Shown: positions 45,700 to 57,383 of the stretch, piece after piece
Numbering within the stretch: position 1 is the stretch's first letter
Layout of the letters: the number at the start of each line of letters is the position of its first letter
NCBI GenBank assembly: GCA_963556495.2
Contig: OY747716.1
Location: 33,101,818 to 33,165,817, forward strand
Direction: 5' to 3'
DNA: 64,000 nt
Source of the DNA: Valencia hispanica
Taxonomy: Eukaryota > Chordata > Actinopteri > Cyprinodontiformes > Valenciidae
The notes under the pieces: generated by a model
The model's database searches: none
The model's input: only the letters and a program-made list of their open reading frames with translations
What the model was told of the DNA's origin: nothing
Position numbers and translations under genes: made by a program

Positions 45700-48600
45700 A
45701 CTTTTGTCCATGCCTAGTTTGGCATGTTTGTGTCTTCTGCTTTTTGTTTTGGATTCATGCAACATGGTAACATTAAAAGTTTTAGATTCACTAGACACTG
45801 TATTTACATAACTGTTTAGTAAAATAGCATGAACTTGACACATTTCCCAATTGAGCTTTTTAGTTGTTTGTCAACACAAAAGTTAGAGTAAAATGAATAA
45901 AATATTTACATTTACACACCCAGAAAAGCCTCCACTTTCCCATTAGATGAATCACATATTATTTAATAATAAATGCGGTCTTTCATGTTTCAACATCCCC
46001 CTCATCTAATGTCCTTCCCCTCACATCAAAACCAGACCAAAGGTTTCAAATTGACAAATAGAATTCAACAACGAAATGTGAAAGTATGTTTTAAAGAAAT
46101 CCAAAAGTGAAAATAAAATATGAAGATAAACAGAATTTTGACTTTTAGAAAAAAACCTATTGTGAAACAACTGAATATGAAAAAGATATAAAAGTGAAAT
46201 GTACACATATACATATTTTAAATCTAAACTCAAACAGAAATAAAGTTAACCTTCACATATTTTGATAACATATATGTTTTTCTTTTTTAAGTTAATAATC
46301 CAGACTTGACATAAATGTTTGTCTTTATTTTTATTTGTTTCAAAAATTTGCTTTTAAATAAACATAAATTATTTATTTAACTGTGATCTATCTTTAGTTT
46401 ATTTCCATATGACCCCTATAAATAACCTTCATCACCTTGTAAGCTAGCAACATTATTTTTCAAGTTGGACAAAGACAGAAACAAGCTTTTATTATTGAGA
46501 ATGACCTAATATGGAACACAATGTCAAAACTTCTTTCAAAATAGCCTGCTGTTCCAGCTAACAACGTTTGTTTTAAGGGGACAGTATAGTCAATACACTC
46601 ACCTGTTTTCTCCACTCTCATTATATGTATCAAGACAAAAAATCAAAAATAACTATAAACAAATTGTAAAATATCATAGCTATAATATTTGATATATCTA
46701 TATGTGACTTTATTTTAGCAGAAGTAGAAAGAGTACCATTTACATTTCTGTTACCGTTTTTATTCTAAAAAGTCTCAACTCCACAATGAATTAAATCGGT
46801 GGTATTTTTTCCCAAGGTTATCTACTCCAATCATTTTAAATCCACTAATGCCTAACAGCCACGGTAACATTTCCCCCCATCCATTTAAGTGTGTGTTGGG
46901 CTAATTGTTCTACAGTGCATGCACAGAAGAGGAGTTTTCCACTATTAGATCAACATTCTGTCTTATCTGGATAGGACAGAATGGTTATAAAATCTTAGAA
47001 ATCCTCCACCCTGAGTGAAATATGGAGTGAAGAGTGTGCTCACTGAATTATACAGGCTTTAATATGGCCAAGCTTGAATTCCTCTGCAATTATTCAGCAA
47101 GTTTTCCAACCTGAAATAAGTAACATTTAACAGCGATGAATCCCTCTGGACCATCACAGCTATGTGGTTGTAATTTATGCTAGCAGTTATTTCATTTGTG
47201 ACCTTTCACATGTGAAAATGCCACTTGTCTCAGCACTCTGGGGGGATTGTGAATAATCCGTGTGTCTCTGAGTCTATATTTGCGTATTTGTATCTCATGC
47301 TTGCCAAGAAAGTAGATTGCCATTGGAGGTTATTTTTTTGCTTGGCTCTCTAAATCAAGCTGACCAGTTTCAATGACTGAATTTTAGCTCTGTAATTTAG
47401 CATACCTTACAAAGCTTGTATCATTTTGCTCTGCATCTCAACTATATCAGATATTTAAATGATATGATTAGTTGTAAATCAGTGGAGAACAGTGACTGCA
47501 TGTAAGAAACTCATATAGATGCTTTAAATACGCTTAAAAAGAAGATCTAATCTATGTTGAAATTTGTGCAACAAATTAACTGAGTTGGAATTAAATTATT
47601 ATTTTTTTCAATCCTGTAGGTAATCACTGACTCTTTGTCATCTCTATCTGCACAGGTAAGAAAGATTAGGCTGGCCATGCATGCAAATATAGCTACAGAT
47701 CCCAAATGGCATTTCTTTTACACTTCATCCAACCCCTCCCTCACAGCAAAGACAGCGGATCTGGCCAGGAGGTTGGATAAGAACTAATATATATAAAATA
47801 TAATCGAGTTAAAACTAAGAAAACAGTAAAATCAAGCTACATTTGACCAGATCTAAGTTCAATAAAATTCATAAAATGTATCTCAAAGAGTTCAAAACAA
47901 CCTGTAGTGTTGATACACGGCATTACAAGCACATAAAACAATCCTTCATACAAGTTATGAATTATTTTTGCATTATACAAAAACCTGATGCTGAGAATAT
48001 TTAAATATCTACTCAAAATTTAGTTTTAAAAATCAATTGGAATCTCATTAATAAATGTGTTTCATTGCTGTCTATTGAGGATGTGGTGCATTTTTATCTT
48101 ATAAAGGGTGTAAAACAAACAAATAAAAAAGGGAAGAACCAATAACCTGGATTACAAATGAGATGCTATTTTAATTCTTTTCAAATTAATTTTGTTATGG
48201 GCAACACATTCTGATAACTTCTATTTTACATTTGAAATATTTAGTTTTATAATTCTTTATAATTTTACCATTAAAATCCCATCAGATTTTCTAGTCAACA
48301 GAAACATTAGAGCCATATTTTGTATTCTCCCATTTGTAATTCTAAAAGAGAAGTTGACAACAAAAAACAGAGTTGATCAATCAGAGCATTTAAAAATACT
48401 CAAATCGGATCAGATCAGATTTGGCCTAAAAGACTATGATAAATTGATCTCAGCTATATTTACACTAAAAGCAATGCAGCAAAAACAATCTGATAGATGT
48501 TGAAATTGAGATATATTATCGTGAAATTTTGCTATAGTAATATTGAGTAATATATGACTGTGATTCAATATCTTGTTTTGCTCTAATATTTACTTTTCTT

Positions 48601-51109
48601 AATTTAGACAGAAAATGAAATCACATTGCTCTGTGCATATGAGAATTTCCTTAACACTTGGCAGAGACTAAAGCAGATGATGTGAACTGCAGCGGAAGCA
48701 AACGCCAGCATCCACATAGATGCAAGCGGACAGACATGCACGCACACATGTATGGCCCCACAAACACACAAGGCTTTAGTCAGCAGTAGAGCTCTGCTGA
48801 ATAAACAAGAAGCATTTGGCCCGGGCTGACACCGGACAGAGATAAGAATCTAAGTCAAAAGAGACACAAAAGGGAGACAGACACATATAGGGAACTAAAC
48901 AAAGCTTAAAAAGGGTGGATGGTATTGAAAGAAGTGATGGCATAAAAGGACTAGGATTAGGTATGGAGGACAAGGGTGGAAGGAGCAGCTATGTGAGATG
49001 TCAACTTGCAGCATTGGGCTCCTGGTTTGGAACCAGAAGGGCAATTATTTGGTTCCACTTCTCTTCAGTACAGTACGCTGAAATCCCACAGGAATAATGT
49101 TCCCTCAATTTATGGGTTCTTTCTATGGTCATATTCTGAATTTATTGTCAATTCACGGAGCTAGAAAAATAGTTAACTTGAAGCTAATTGCAATAAATTA
49201 CATCCCAGTTTTTTCCAGACATATCTTGGCAGCTCATGCTGTAAGACAAGGAGTTTGGTGTAAATAATCCTTTGGAGAACTTTGGAGAACTCACAAATTT
49301 TTGCCCACTTTAGGATACAAAAGTGAAGCGGTTTTCGAGTTTAGCAACAAATTAATTTGCCTTACTTGCTTTCCACTTCTCTCCAAAGTGTAAGGACACA
49401 ACAGTGGGTCTTTGTTTTCCTGAGCGAATGTGTCACTTCAGCCAGAATGGAAACACAACCGCAGCACTGGCACACACATGTTTCTGATTGGCTTTCATTT
49501 TCAGGGCTAAGGTCAGAGGTCAGTCAGGGCCTACCACTTTGTCTGGTACCTAACCTAACCCTTTTGGCCTCTTGTTAGTTTGTCTGCACACACGTTTCAG
49601 TGTTTATGGCTTGGTGAGACTCAGCCAGATCCGTTTAGGTTTGTTTCTTTTCCCGAGTCCTTGGAAACATGTAACCCCTCCCCAATGTGCTCCTTTAGAG
49701 GCGTGATTCATCTGAGGCAAGCTCTCCTGAATGAAATGATAAAGTTCGACACTCCAGGTGTCAAGAAACCTGATATAAAAAAAGGCGTTGAGCGAGAGGA
49801 CAGTAGAGGAAAGGAAACTATACTTCAGGAAAAAAGAGAAGGAAGAAAATCTCTCACTTTTGAGGAGACTGGTTCTTCAATGTCTGTTATTTCATTGATC
49901 CAAGTAAGAGAAAGTGCTGTGGCATTGGCCAGAAAACCCAAGAGTCTGATCCTCATTAAGGAGCCCAAAGAACATCAAAGACTTACCCCAAACCTTTATC
50001 AGTGAGGACCAGCCGCAATTCCCATGCTATTAAAACTGGGCGCCGCTCAGTGTCAAGTTCTGATGCATGAAGAGGAGCTCGCTTGACTCAGGAGCTGGGG
50101 GACTTAAAGGTCCTCGGGGGTCAGTGGAAAGTTAACTTTTGCCTACCTCAGTGTTTTCCTGCTGTTAAAAAAGAGCTTTCTGTGGGCAGAAAGAAGCAGG
50201 AGACAATGATAGCAAGCAGCTGTGGGATGATGATGGGGGAATAGCAGCCGTGAATATGCTCTAAAACACATTAGAAAAGACACAAACCTCCCAGTTGCTT
50301 TAAATTGGCAGAACATAGTTCATTCAGAGTTTATTCATTAGCTGTGTTTGCAGACTTCATCTTAAAACTCTATGTTTTTTTTATTACATTGAAGAACTTT
50401 TTAGTGGATGTTTCTTTTCTAGTTATATTCTAAAGAGGTTCAAATTTGGACTTCCTTTTACTTGTTTATAATTTTAATAATTTTCCAACAAAATTAGCTG
50501 AAAATAATACTAAATCATGACCAAACCTTTACCATGTTTATAGATGATTTGAGATATTGTTGTACTTCTTTCAATGACCTCCTGTGTTTGTGCACTCATG
50601 GATATGAGAAAATACTTTAAAATTCGAATCTATATTCTAAGAAAACCTCTTGCCATCATATTTATCAGATACATATATATCAGATGTTGGGTAATTTAGA
50701 CCCTTATAAAGTTTTCTCAATACTTTTCTTTATAAAAATGGATTCTGCTGTAAATCTTTTACTGAGACCATTTATGAGGAGGCATCAATAAACAGAAAAT
50801 GGACCAATTTAAGAATAAAATAAAGAGCAGTTTTGTGTCAGATTTTCTGTCTGTCTTTCTTTCTTTTTCTAGGCCAAAGCATCAGATGCCGTTTAAATTT
50901 TTAAGATATATAATCAGGTAATTAATAGCTTTGATTAATGTGATTTTAAAGGACTGGTGTGAGAGTCCAAATTTCTCTCACAACACCTGTTGTTTAGGTT
51001 CTGTGATTTTATTTTGGTTTCATCCCAAGTTTCACCATCCAATTTGAAAAATGACGGCCAATTTTGCTGTGCACAGCTTAAAAAACTGTACAACATCCTG
51101 TGAATGTCA
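45700..51109. other. long non-coding stretch
   Basis: No exon or mobile element recognised. The longest open frame (141 codons, 49580-50005) has no protein-like motif. A combined acceptor/donor-like sequence lies at 47641-47661. Confidence 0.4.
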
Positions 51110-51440
51110 AATTTATTTCTATAGAACATTTGAAAAACATAAATGCATAAAAGTGGTTCACAATTTTGCTAAACGATAAAATACAACCAGAATAAAAGAA
51201 GGGCAAAATAAAGAAAATTTAAAATAAATTACCATCAACAAGATAACACACATAAAAATAGACAATCTAGGGTATCACAGTCTACTCAAGGGTAAAAATC
51301 TAATAACGTAAGATTTAAAAGATGTAGAAATAAATCTATGGTCTGAGCAGTGCAGATATTTATTGGTAAACTATTCCACAATAGGATGTTCACATTGTTT
51401 TTAAAATTCAACAAATCCTTTTTTTCCTGAAAATCTAAAT
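51110..51440 (-). repeat. old dispersed repeat, retroelement-like
   Basis: AATTTATTTCTATAGAACAT near the left end and ATTGGTAAACTATTCCACAA near 51362 resemble decayed versions of the dispersed repeat at 53382, which has TTTATTTGTATAGCACACG and a 'GTTCCAGATTAGAGG' block at corresponding places. It is very degenerate. Confidence 0.35.
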
Positions 51441-53119
51441 GTTTTTCATCCATTACAATGCTGTGCTAAAAGAAACGAGGACCTTACTGGTTGCTCAATT
51501 ACTTTATGCTCATATATCCCCCGACTACCATCAATGTGGGGAATATCTGTGCAGGTAGCAGCTGAAACTCTATTCATTACATTTTATGATGTTCAAAGCA
51601 AAACTTTAGGTTTATAAGAGAAAACAACTGTTTTTGTAAGATGTTTTTGCATATGATTAACAGGAACCACAATTAAACATGTTATGAGCAGAATTATCAA
51701 AAAGTCTTATCAAAACAGAGTAAAAATGCTAATGCTTGCACAGCCCTTTGTTTTGCACAAAATATAAAAAAATTTTGATATCAAAATTATCATCTCACTG
51801 TCAAACTGTTCAAAATACCGGGGACTAACAACAATAAAATAGAAACCTGCTCTATATGACTCCACACACTACATAGATTAGGAGAAGATTTGCACTGAGT
51901 CCACCTTGGTGGTCTAAAAGCTGCATCTGGACAGACTCATATCAAAACAACACAGGAGGAAGACACTGAAGATTAGAAAAATACTCAAACATCATATGTT
52001 TTATCTTAGAGTAATGAATCATGACCCCACGAAGAACCCAAAGTGTTTGTTAAATAAACTCCAGATCTGCACTTACTGCTCACATACGCACAAAAATCGA
52101 CACATGACCTTATGCACCAAATCAGAATGCATTCCTGTATGTTATTATCTAAAGATAAAAAACAACCACAATTCCTGAGAGCTGCATTAAAATTTAGAAG
52201 ATAGCTTTAAGTAAAATATAGAGTCCTGAGCTTTAGAGCCTGGAAGACATCAGATTTAAATGCATAAACGTTTATAAGTCTCACATCTTGCTCTGTATAT
52301 TGAATGTCTATTAAGCCATGACAAAAAAGGTTCATTTTATAAGTAGTGTTATTTCCTGAAATACATCTGAGTGTTAAAGGCTCCTACAACACTCCATATA
52401 AGTTTTGTGCTCAAAAAGTTTGCACATATGATCAACAAATTATTATTTAGGCTGACAACACAAGATGAGTGACTGGAAGAGCCAAAGAGCTAAAGCCCTC
52501 AGTAAGCTGCCAAAATGTCTGATGATCAGGCCAAGCCACAGCCATTAAATCTCTTACACAACTGCTGGCCTTTGCAGTGGCTTCTGACAGCCAAGACCCT
52601 CATCAGCACAGACTTCAGAGGCTTTTTGTCACATATATACATATATATTTTTTTTACAAGATTACCTGTGAGAGTACTGAGGAGCTGACATTAAAGATAT
52701 GTTCATGGATAATAGTCTGAGGAATCTTCTAATTCTAATTAGTTACTCTTTTAAGAAAAACAAAATCTGTACAATGATCTTTTTCATCTTTGAAGGTGCT
52801 TGACCATAATATTAAGAAACAATGTCCTTGTAAATGCTTCAGTATGAAAGACACAACTCCTAATTAAAGAAATCCTTTGACTTTAGGTTAGAGGCGGGAT
52901 CAAAGGATCAACAGCAATTTGCTGCTGTCAGCTTTGCACTTATTGGCATGTTGGTATTTCATAGACCTTCCAAGGAGGAAAGTGGATTAGCTCATATTGT
53001 CCTGAAATATAAATGGAAGTGAAACAAAACCAAGCAGTTCCCACATAACAAATATCCCACGATAATTGTATATGACGGTTGCTGTTAAAGCAATAGGACA
53101 GAGCTCATTATTCTAAGCG
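51441..53119. other. non-coding stretch
   Basis: No gene or recognised repeat. Confidence 0.4.
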
Positions 53120-54635
53120 CCAACACCTTGCAAAAATAACCCTTGGCATTTTTCACATTTCCTCACGTTAATACTAGAAACTTCAATGTATTGTACTGGA
53201 ATTTTATGCAACAGAACAACATTGGAACATTGGAAACTTAGAAGAAAAGGATACATGGTTTTAAAAAGTACACATTTTTGTTCAGACCCCTAAGTCAGTA
53301 CTTCTATCACCATCAATTGTACATTTTAGTCTTATCTGATCAGACCATCATCTTCCACATGCTATCTGTTTCCCCTATGTAAGGCAAGGCAAGGCAAGGT
53401 AATTTTATTTGTATAGCACACGTTAAACAACAAGGTAATTCAAGGTGCTTTACATCATTGGGGGATAAAATAAAAATAGCAGTAAGACACAGACAAAGCA
53501 TATAAAGTAAAAACAGCAATAAAGCAAGAAGCATACACAAAACATATGATACATGAAAACATTACTCAAAGGCAACTCTAAACAGATACGTTTTTAGCTG
53601 TGATTTAAAAGAACTCAGTGTTTCAGCAGCTTTGCAGTTTTCTGGAAGTTTGTTCCAGATTAGAGGAACATAGAAACTGAAAGTTGCTTCTCCATGTTTG
53701 GTTCTAATTCTAGGGATGCTGAGTAGACTGGAATTAGAGGACCTGAATGTTCTGGTGGGTTATAGTAACACTCGATCTTCAACATACTTTGGTGCTAAGC
53801 TATTCAATGATTTATAAACAAGTAAAAGTATTTTGAAGTCTATTCTCTGAGCTACAGGGAGCCAGTGTAAGGATTTTAGAACTGGGGTGAAGTTCTCTAC
53901 TTTCCTGGTTCTAGTGAGGAACACGAGCAGCAGCGTTCTGGATCAGCTGCAGCTGTCTAATTGAATTTTTAGGCACACCTGTGAGAACGCTGTTGCAGTA
54001 ATCAATCCGACTAAAGATAAACGTATGGATTAGTTTTGCGAGGTCCTGTTGCGACATCAGTCCTTTAATCCTGGAAATGTTCTTCAGGTGATAGAACGCT
54101 GACCTTGTTATTGTCTTTACGTGACTCTGGAGGTTCAGGTCTGAGTCTATTACTACACCTAGATTTCGGGCCTGATCCGTAGTTTCTAGCTGTATTAACT
54201 AAAGCTGTGTGCTGACTGTTGATCATTCCTCTTTAGGTCCGAAAGTAATTACTTCTGTTTTGTTTCTGTTCAGCTGGAGAAAGTTATTGCACATTCATCC
54301 ATTGATTTGCTAGATGCATTTACTCAATGTAGTTTGTAGCAAACTGCAAACATGACTTCCTATGGCTACCTTCTTACCACCCTACCATAAAAGCTAGATT
54401 TGAGGAGTGGACAACCACTAGTTTCTTCAGTAGTGTAGAAAGGTCCGTCTACCTTAGCTGTGGGTCTCTCCAGCTCTTCCAGAGTTAAAATGTAGCCTCT
54501 TGGCTACTAAAGGCAACATGTGGCACTAGGTTTTACTTAAGGGTGACAGTTTAAAGAGGTGTGAATAAAAACGCACAGGACACTTTTTCTATTTTTATTT
54601 TGGACAACCATGTCTTGTTCACCTGAAAATACAGC
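53120..54635 (-). mobile_element. Tc1-like transposon interrupted by another repeat
   Basis: The left end (CACCTTGCAAAAATAACCCT near 53124) and the sub-terminal block AAACTTCAATGTATTGTACT are the reverse complement of the right end of the copy at 3905-4258. Read on the minus strand, transposase relics lie on both sides of an insertion: GATCAGACCATCATCTTCCA and CATGC (about 53339-53363), and then GTTTGTAGCAAACTGCAAAC, CTCTTCCAGAGTTAAAATGT and AGCCTCTTGGCTACTAAAGG (about 54332-54510). The other end is near 54635. Much of the transposase is deleted and no frame is intact. Confidence 0.7.
53382..54326 (-). mobile_element. retroelement-like repeat inserted into the Tc1 copy
   Basis: It begins, in this orientation, with four AAGGC-type units and then TTTTATTTGTATAGCACACG, a widespread fish 3' tail, so the element probably reads on the minus strand. 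Its internal blocks (CAGCAGCGTTCTGGATCAGC, GAACGCTGTTGCAGTAATCA, TTCAGGTCTGAGTCTATTAC) recur widely in fish genomes. ATGTA lies on both sides (53377-53381, 54327-54331) and may be a short target duplication. There is no open frame and the family is not identified. Confidence 0.55.
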
Positions 54636-54650
54636 TCTACTTTATGTTAG

Positions 54651-54945
54651 AGTTCTGGTAGCTCAATCGGTGGTGCATCGGACTTTTAATCTGAGGGTCC
54701 AGGGCTTAAGACCTTGTTCAGATGGTATTACTTTGATTCTGACCTTAGCATGCACTCTGTACTCCCCCCACCACACTATCTCTTTGTGCACTTCCCTCAG
54801 TGCTTGCACTCTATGTCTACACTGTCACCTCAGACAGAGCTTGATTAGTGGTTGTCCTTCTAAGTAGCCAGCCTTGATATTAACTGCACTGTTATATCCT
54901 TATTTGTAAGTCATTTATAAAAGTGTCTGCCAAATGCATAAATAG
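54651..54945 (+). mobile_element. tRNA-Lys-derived SINE
   Basis: The first ~73 bases imitate tRNA-Lys(UUU): TAGCTCAATCGG is the A box, GACTTTTAATC the anticodon stem-loop, and GGGTCCAGGGCTTAAGACC carries a decayed B box. The acceptor stem no longer pairs. A ~220-base body follows, ending in AAGTCATTTATAAAAGTGTC and TGCCAAATGCATAAAT, the tail type shared by many fish SINEs and their LINE partners. It lies just beyond the end of the Tc1 copy. Confidence 0.8.
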
Positions 54946-56440
54946 TTAATCACATAAATTCCCTATAAAATACATTCAAGTTTATAGTTGTAACATGTCA
55001 AAATTTTTAAGAAATATCAATATTTTTTGCAAGGCACAGCATCATCTAAAACAGACAAGAGATAAATGCACTAGAATCTTCTCAGCACTTTTTGAAAGTA
55101 TTCCTTCCATGGCCGCTATGCTGCTACCGCACCCAATCAGAAGCGTCCCATCGAGTTACACACACACCCGCCCACCCAAACCTCCCATTTGTCACATTGA
55201 CAGGGGCGGCCTGCGGTTATTGACTGGGAGCGGATTCTTTCTTCAGATTCACAAACGTAGTTATCAAATTAGATACAAAAGCAAAGCGTGTGGAATGCTA
55301 AATGAGTGGTGTCTGATTACTTGTATTTGCAGAATGAGGTAAATTATATGCAATCAAATGAAGGATAATTACTGAGGAAAAGTGTTCGGGGATGTGTGTT
55401 CATGTTTTTTTGGTTTTCTTATATCTCCAATAACAATGCTGAGAGGATTGACTTACTTTGTTTTCTGTTTGATCACTTTGATTTGTGATAAGTTTAGTAT
55501 CTTTAGTTTGTATTTGCTTTAAGGGTGTTTATTAGAGGGGTTTTCCATCTGAAGTTTTGATTTTTATTGGACCAGACAAAAATCGGACAGAAAAATGAGC
55601 AACAGGACCACACCATGTTCTGGACAGACCATGTGTCAAGTCTTGGGAGTGTTTCACAGCTGCCATTAACAGTGATTGTTTAAAGTAATTTTCTAGAATC
55701 CACTCAGTTTGATGTAATGAAATGAAGTTATTGCACTCTAAAAAATATATCAATAGCAGAAGATCAAAATCCCTCATAGCTTGTAAGGTTATAAATACAG
55801 ATCAGAAAAATAATCTTCATCAAGTGTACGATTTGCAGCCTCTGAAACTCTGGCTACTTTAAAAGTGATTTCACTTATTGAACTGCAAAATTGAAATTGT
55901 ATCCTATTATTTCACGTGGGCTTGATAAGTCTGAGGAGAATCCCTGTTTCAGTTTTTGTCAATTGGTAACTGCCTAAAACTTGGAGACACTGAAATGCAC
56001 AGTATCTCTGTTTTTAAAATCAATCAGCTACAGTTAAACCCAAAATTAAATCAACATATCACCATTACTATGTGCACTATCGCTAACGTAAAGGACTGCT
56101 TGTACACAATTTTGGGTAGGATCTTATATTTGAGGTGTGAGACAATCACACAATCCATATCGATAATATATTTTGGCATTTGGATAGACTAGCTCACCTT
56201 ATGTCCTAACCTCATCAACCTAATTAAATATTTTCATGATATCATAAAGCTCTAAATGTTTAATTATTTTTTGAAAGATGCATCTCTCATTTACTGTCAG
56301 AAGCAATTAAAACAACTTAAAGTAAAGCCTAATCTGCCAGGGATATGAATAATTACGGTGTAACTCTCCAGTATAATTAAGTGTAACAGATATAATCATT
56401 AAACCTCTTCAAAATGCTGTTTTATGAGCCCACATTCCCC
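54946..56440. other. non-coding stretch
   Basis: No gene or recognised repeat. A CA/CCCGCC-rich stretch lies near 55158-55190. Confidence 0.4.
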
Positions 56441-56634
56441 TTTGTCATCAGTGGTGGATGGCCAATAGAGGGCGACAGGGCGCCGCCCCCCCCCCAGTGT
56501 TTCCCAAGTGTTCTTTATTTTTTTATTATTTTTTTTATTAACAATCATCACATATTCTAAGTTAATTGTGTGTTTAAATTTGTAACAAAGTATCATATAT
56601 AAAAATATATATTGTTTTTGTAGAAAAAGCTCCC

Positions 56635-56680
56635 GCTGCACTGCTTGGGGCGACAGAAAGATCGCCCCAAGCAGTGCAGC
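56635..56680. repeat. 19-bp perfect hairpin
   Basis: Arms 56635-56653 and 56662-56680 are exact reverse complements (GCTGCACTGCTTGGGGCGA) around an 8-base loop CAGAAAGA. Confidence 0.9.
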
Positions 56681-57084
56681 AGCCAGTCAATTACCGACAA
56701 GAAATTCGCACATAGCAACAGGAATTTATCCAATCAGCGTCGTTGATTCGGACGCATGAAGGGCGATAGAGAAATCGCCCCAAGGCTGGTGTGAGGGCGG
56801 GCAAGATATCTGGTGGTGACATTGGCAGTGTGATTTCTCTGCCACAAGTTGGCGCTGCATTAAGAGTTAACAGCTTTGTGTGTAACATTTTTATGTAATA
56901 AGTTATTTGTTTCCAGTTTGGTTCTAAACTTGTTTGTGCAATATTGTATTTATGTTTAGAATAAGAATGCCTCGAGTTGTTAATATTGGCATTAAAATAA
57001 TCAGTATTTCACATAGTACTGGTATCCAGCCGTTTAAGTTCAATTGTTTTGGGATGATTATTGAAAATGACTTGATAAGCTATA

Positions 57085-57286
57085 TGCACAGCTCCACTAC
57101 TTCCTGAACTAAGTACAGCCCTTTTATTTCCTGTCTGTATTGGACAAACTGATCAATCCAGGTGTGTCTGACCTCAGTAGTCACAACAACAATGGTCAGA
57201 CACACCTGGATTAATCAGTTTGTCCTATGATGTAAGACAGGAAATAAAAGAGCTGTACTTAGTTCAGGAAATAGTGGAGTTGTGCA
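57085..57286. repeat. ~90-bp-arm foldback inside the hAT-like element
   Basis: The left arm (57085-57173) and right arm (57194-57286) are reverse complements with few mismatches and a small indel, around a 20-base loop. Shared blocks include CCTGAACTAAGTACAGC and CCAGGTGTGTCTGACC. Confidence 0.9.
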
Positions 57287-57383
57287 CAAAGCTCAGAAAG
57301 CACAAGTTTGATTAAAAAAAAAAAGAAAAAAAAAAGCACAGCCCCACCAAGAATATTTTTCACCAGCCGCCACTGCTTGTCAT

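Larger units (their letters stand above)
56449..57375. mobile_element. hAT-like non-autonomous element with internal foldbacks
   Basis: The ends read CAGTGGTGGATGG and, reversed, CAGTGGCGGCTGG. The flanking octamers are TTTGTCAT (56441-56448) and CTTGTCAT (57376-57383), seven of eight identical, as expected for an hAT target duplication. No transposase is present in the 927 bp. Inside lie a 19-bp perfect hairpin (56635-56680), a short GGGCGAT/ATCGCCC hairpin (56761-56780) and a ~200-bp foldback (57085-57286). Confidence 0.72.

Noticed and set aside
49580..50005. 141-codon plus-strand frame
   Set aside because: No recognisable domain, no splice sites in suitable positions and no neighbouring exons.
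54651..54723. Functional tRNA-Lys(UUU) gene
   Set aside because: The acceptor stem does not pair, the B box is altered (CTTAAGACC) and a SINE body with its tail follows directly.
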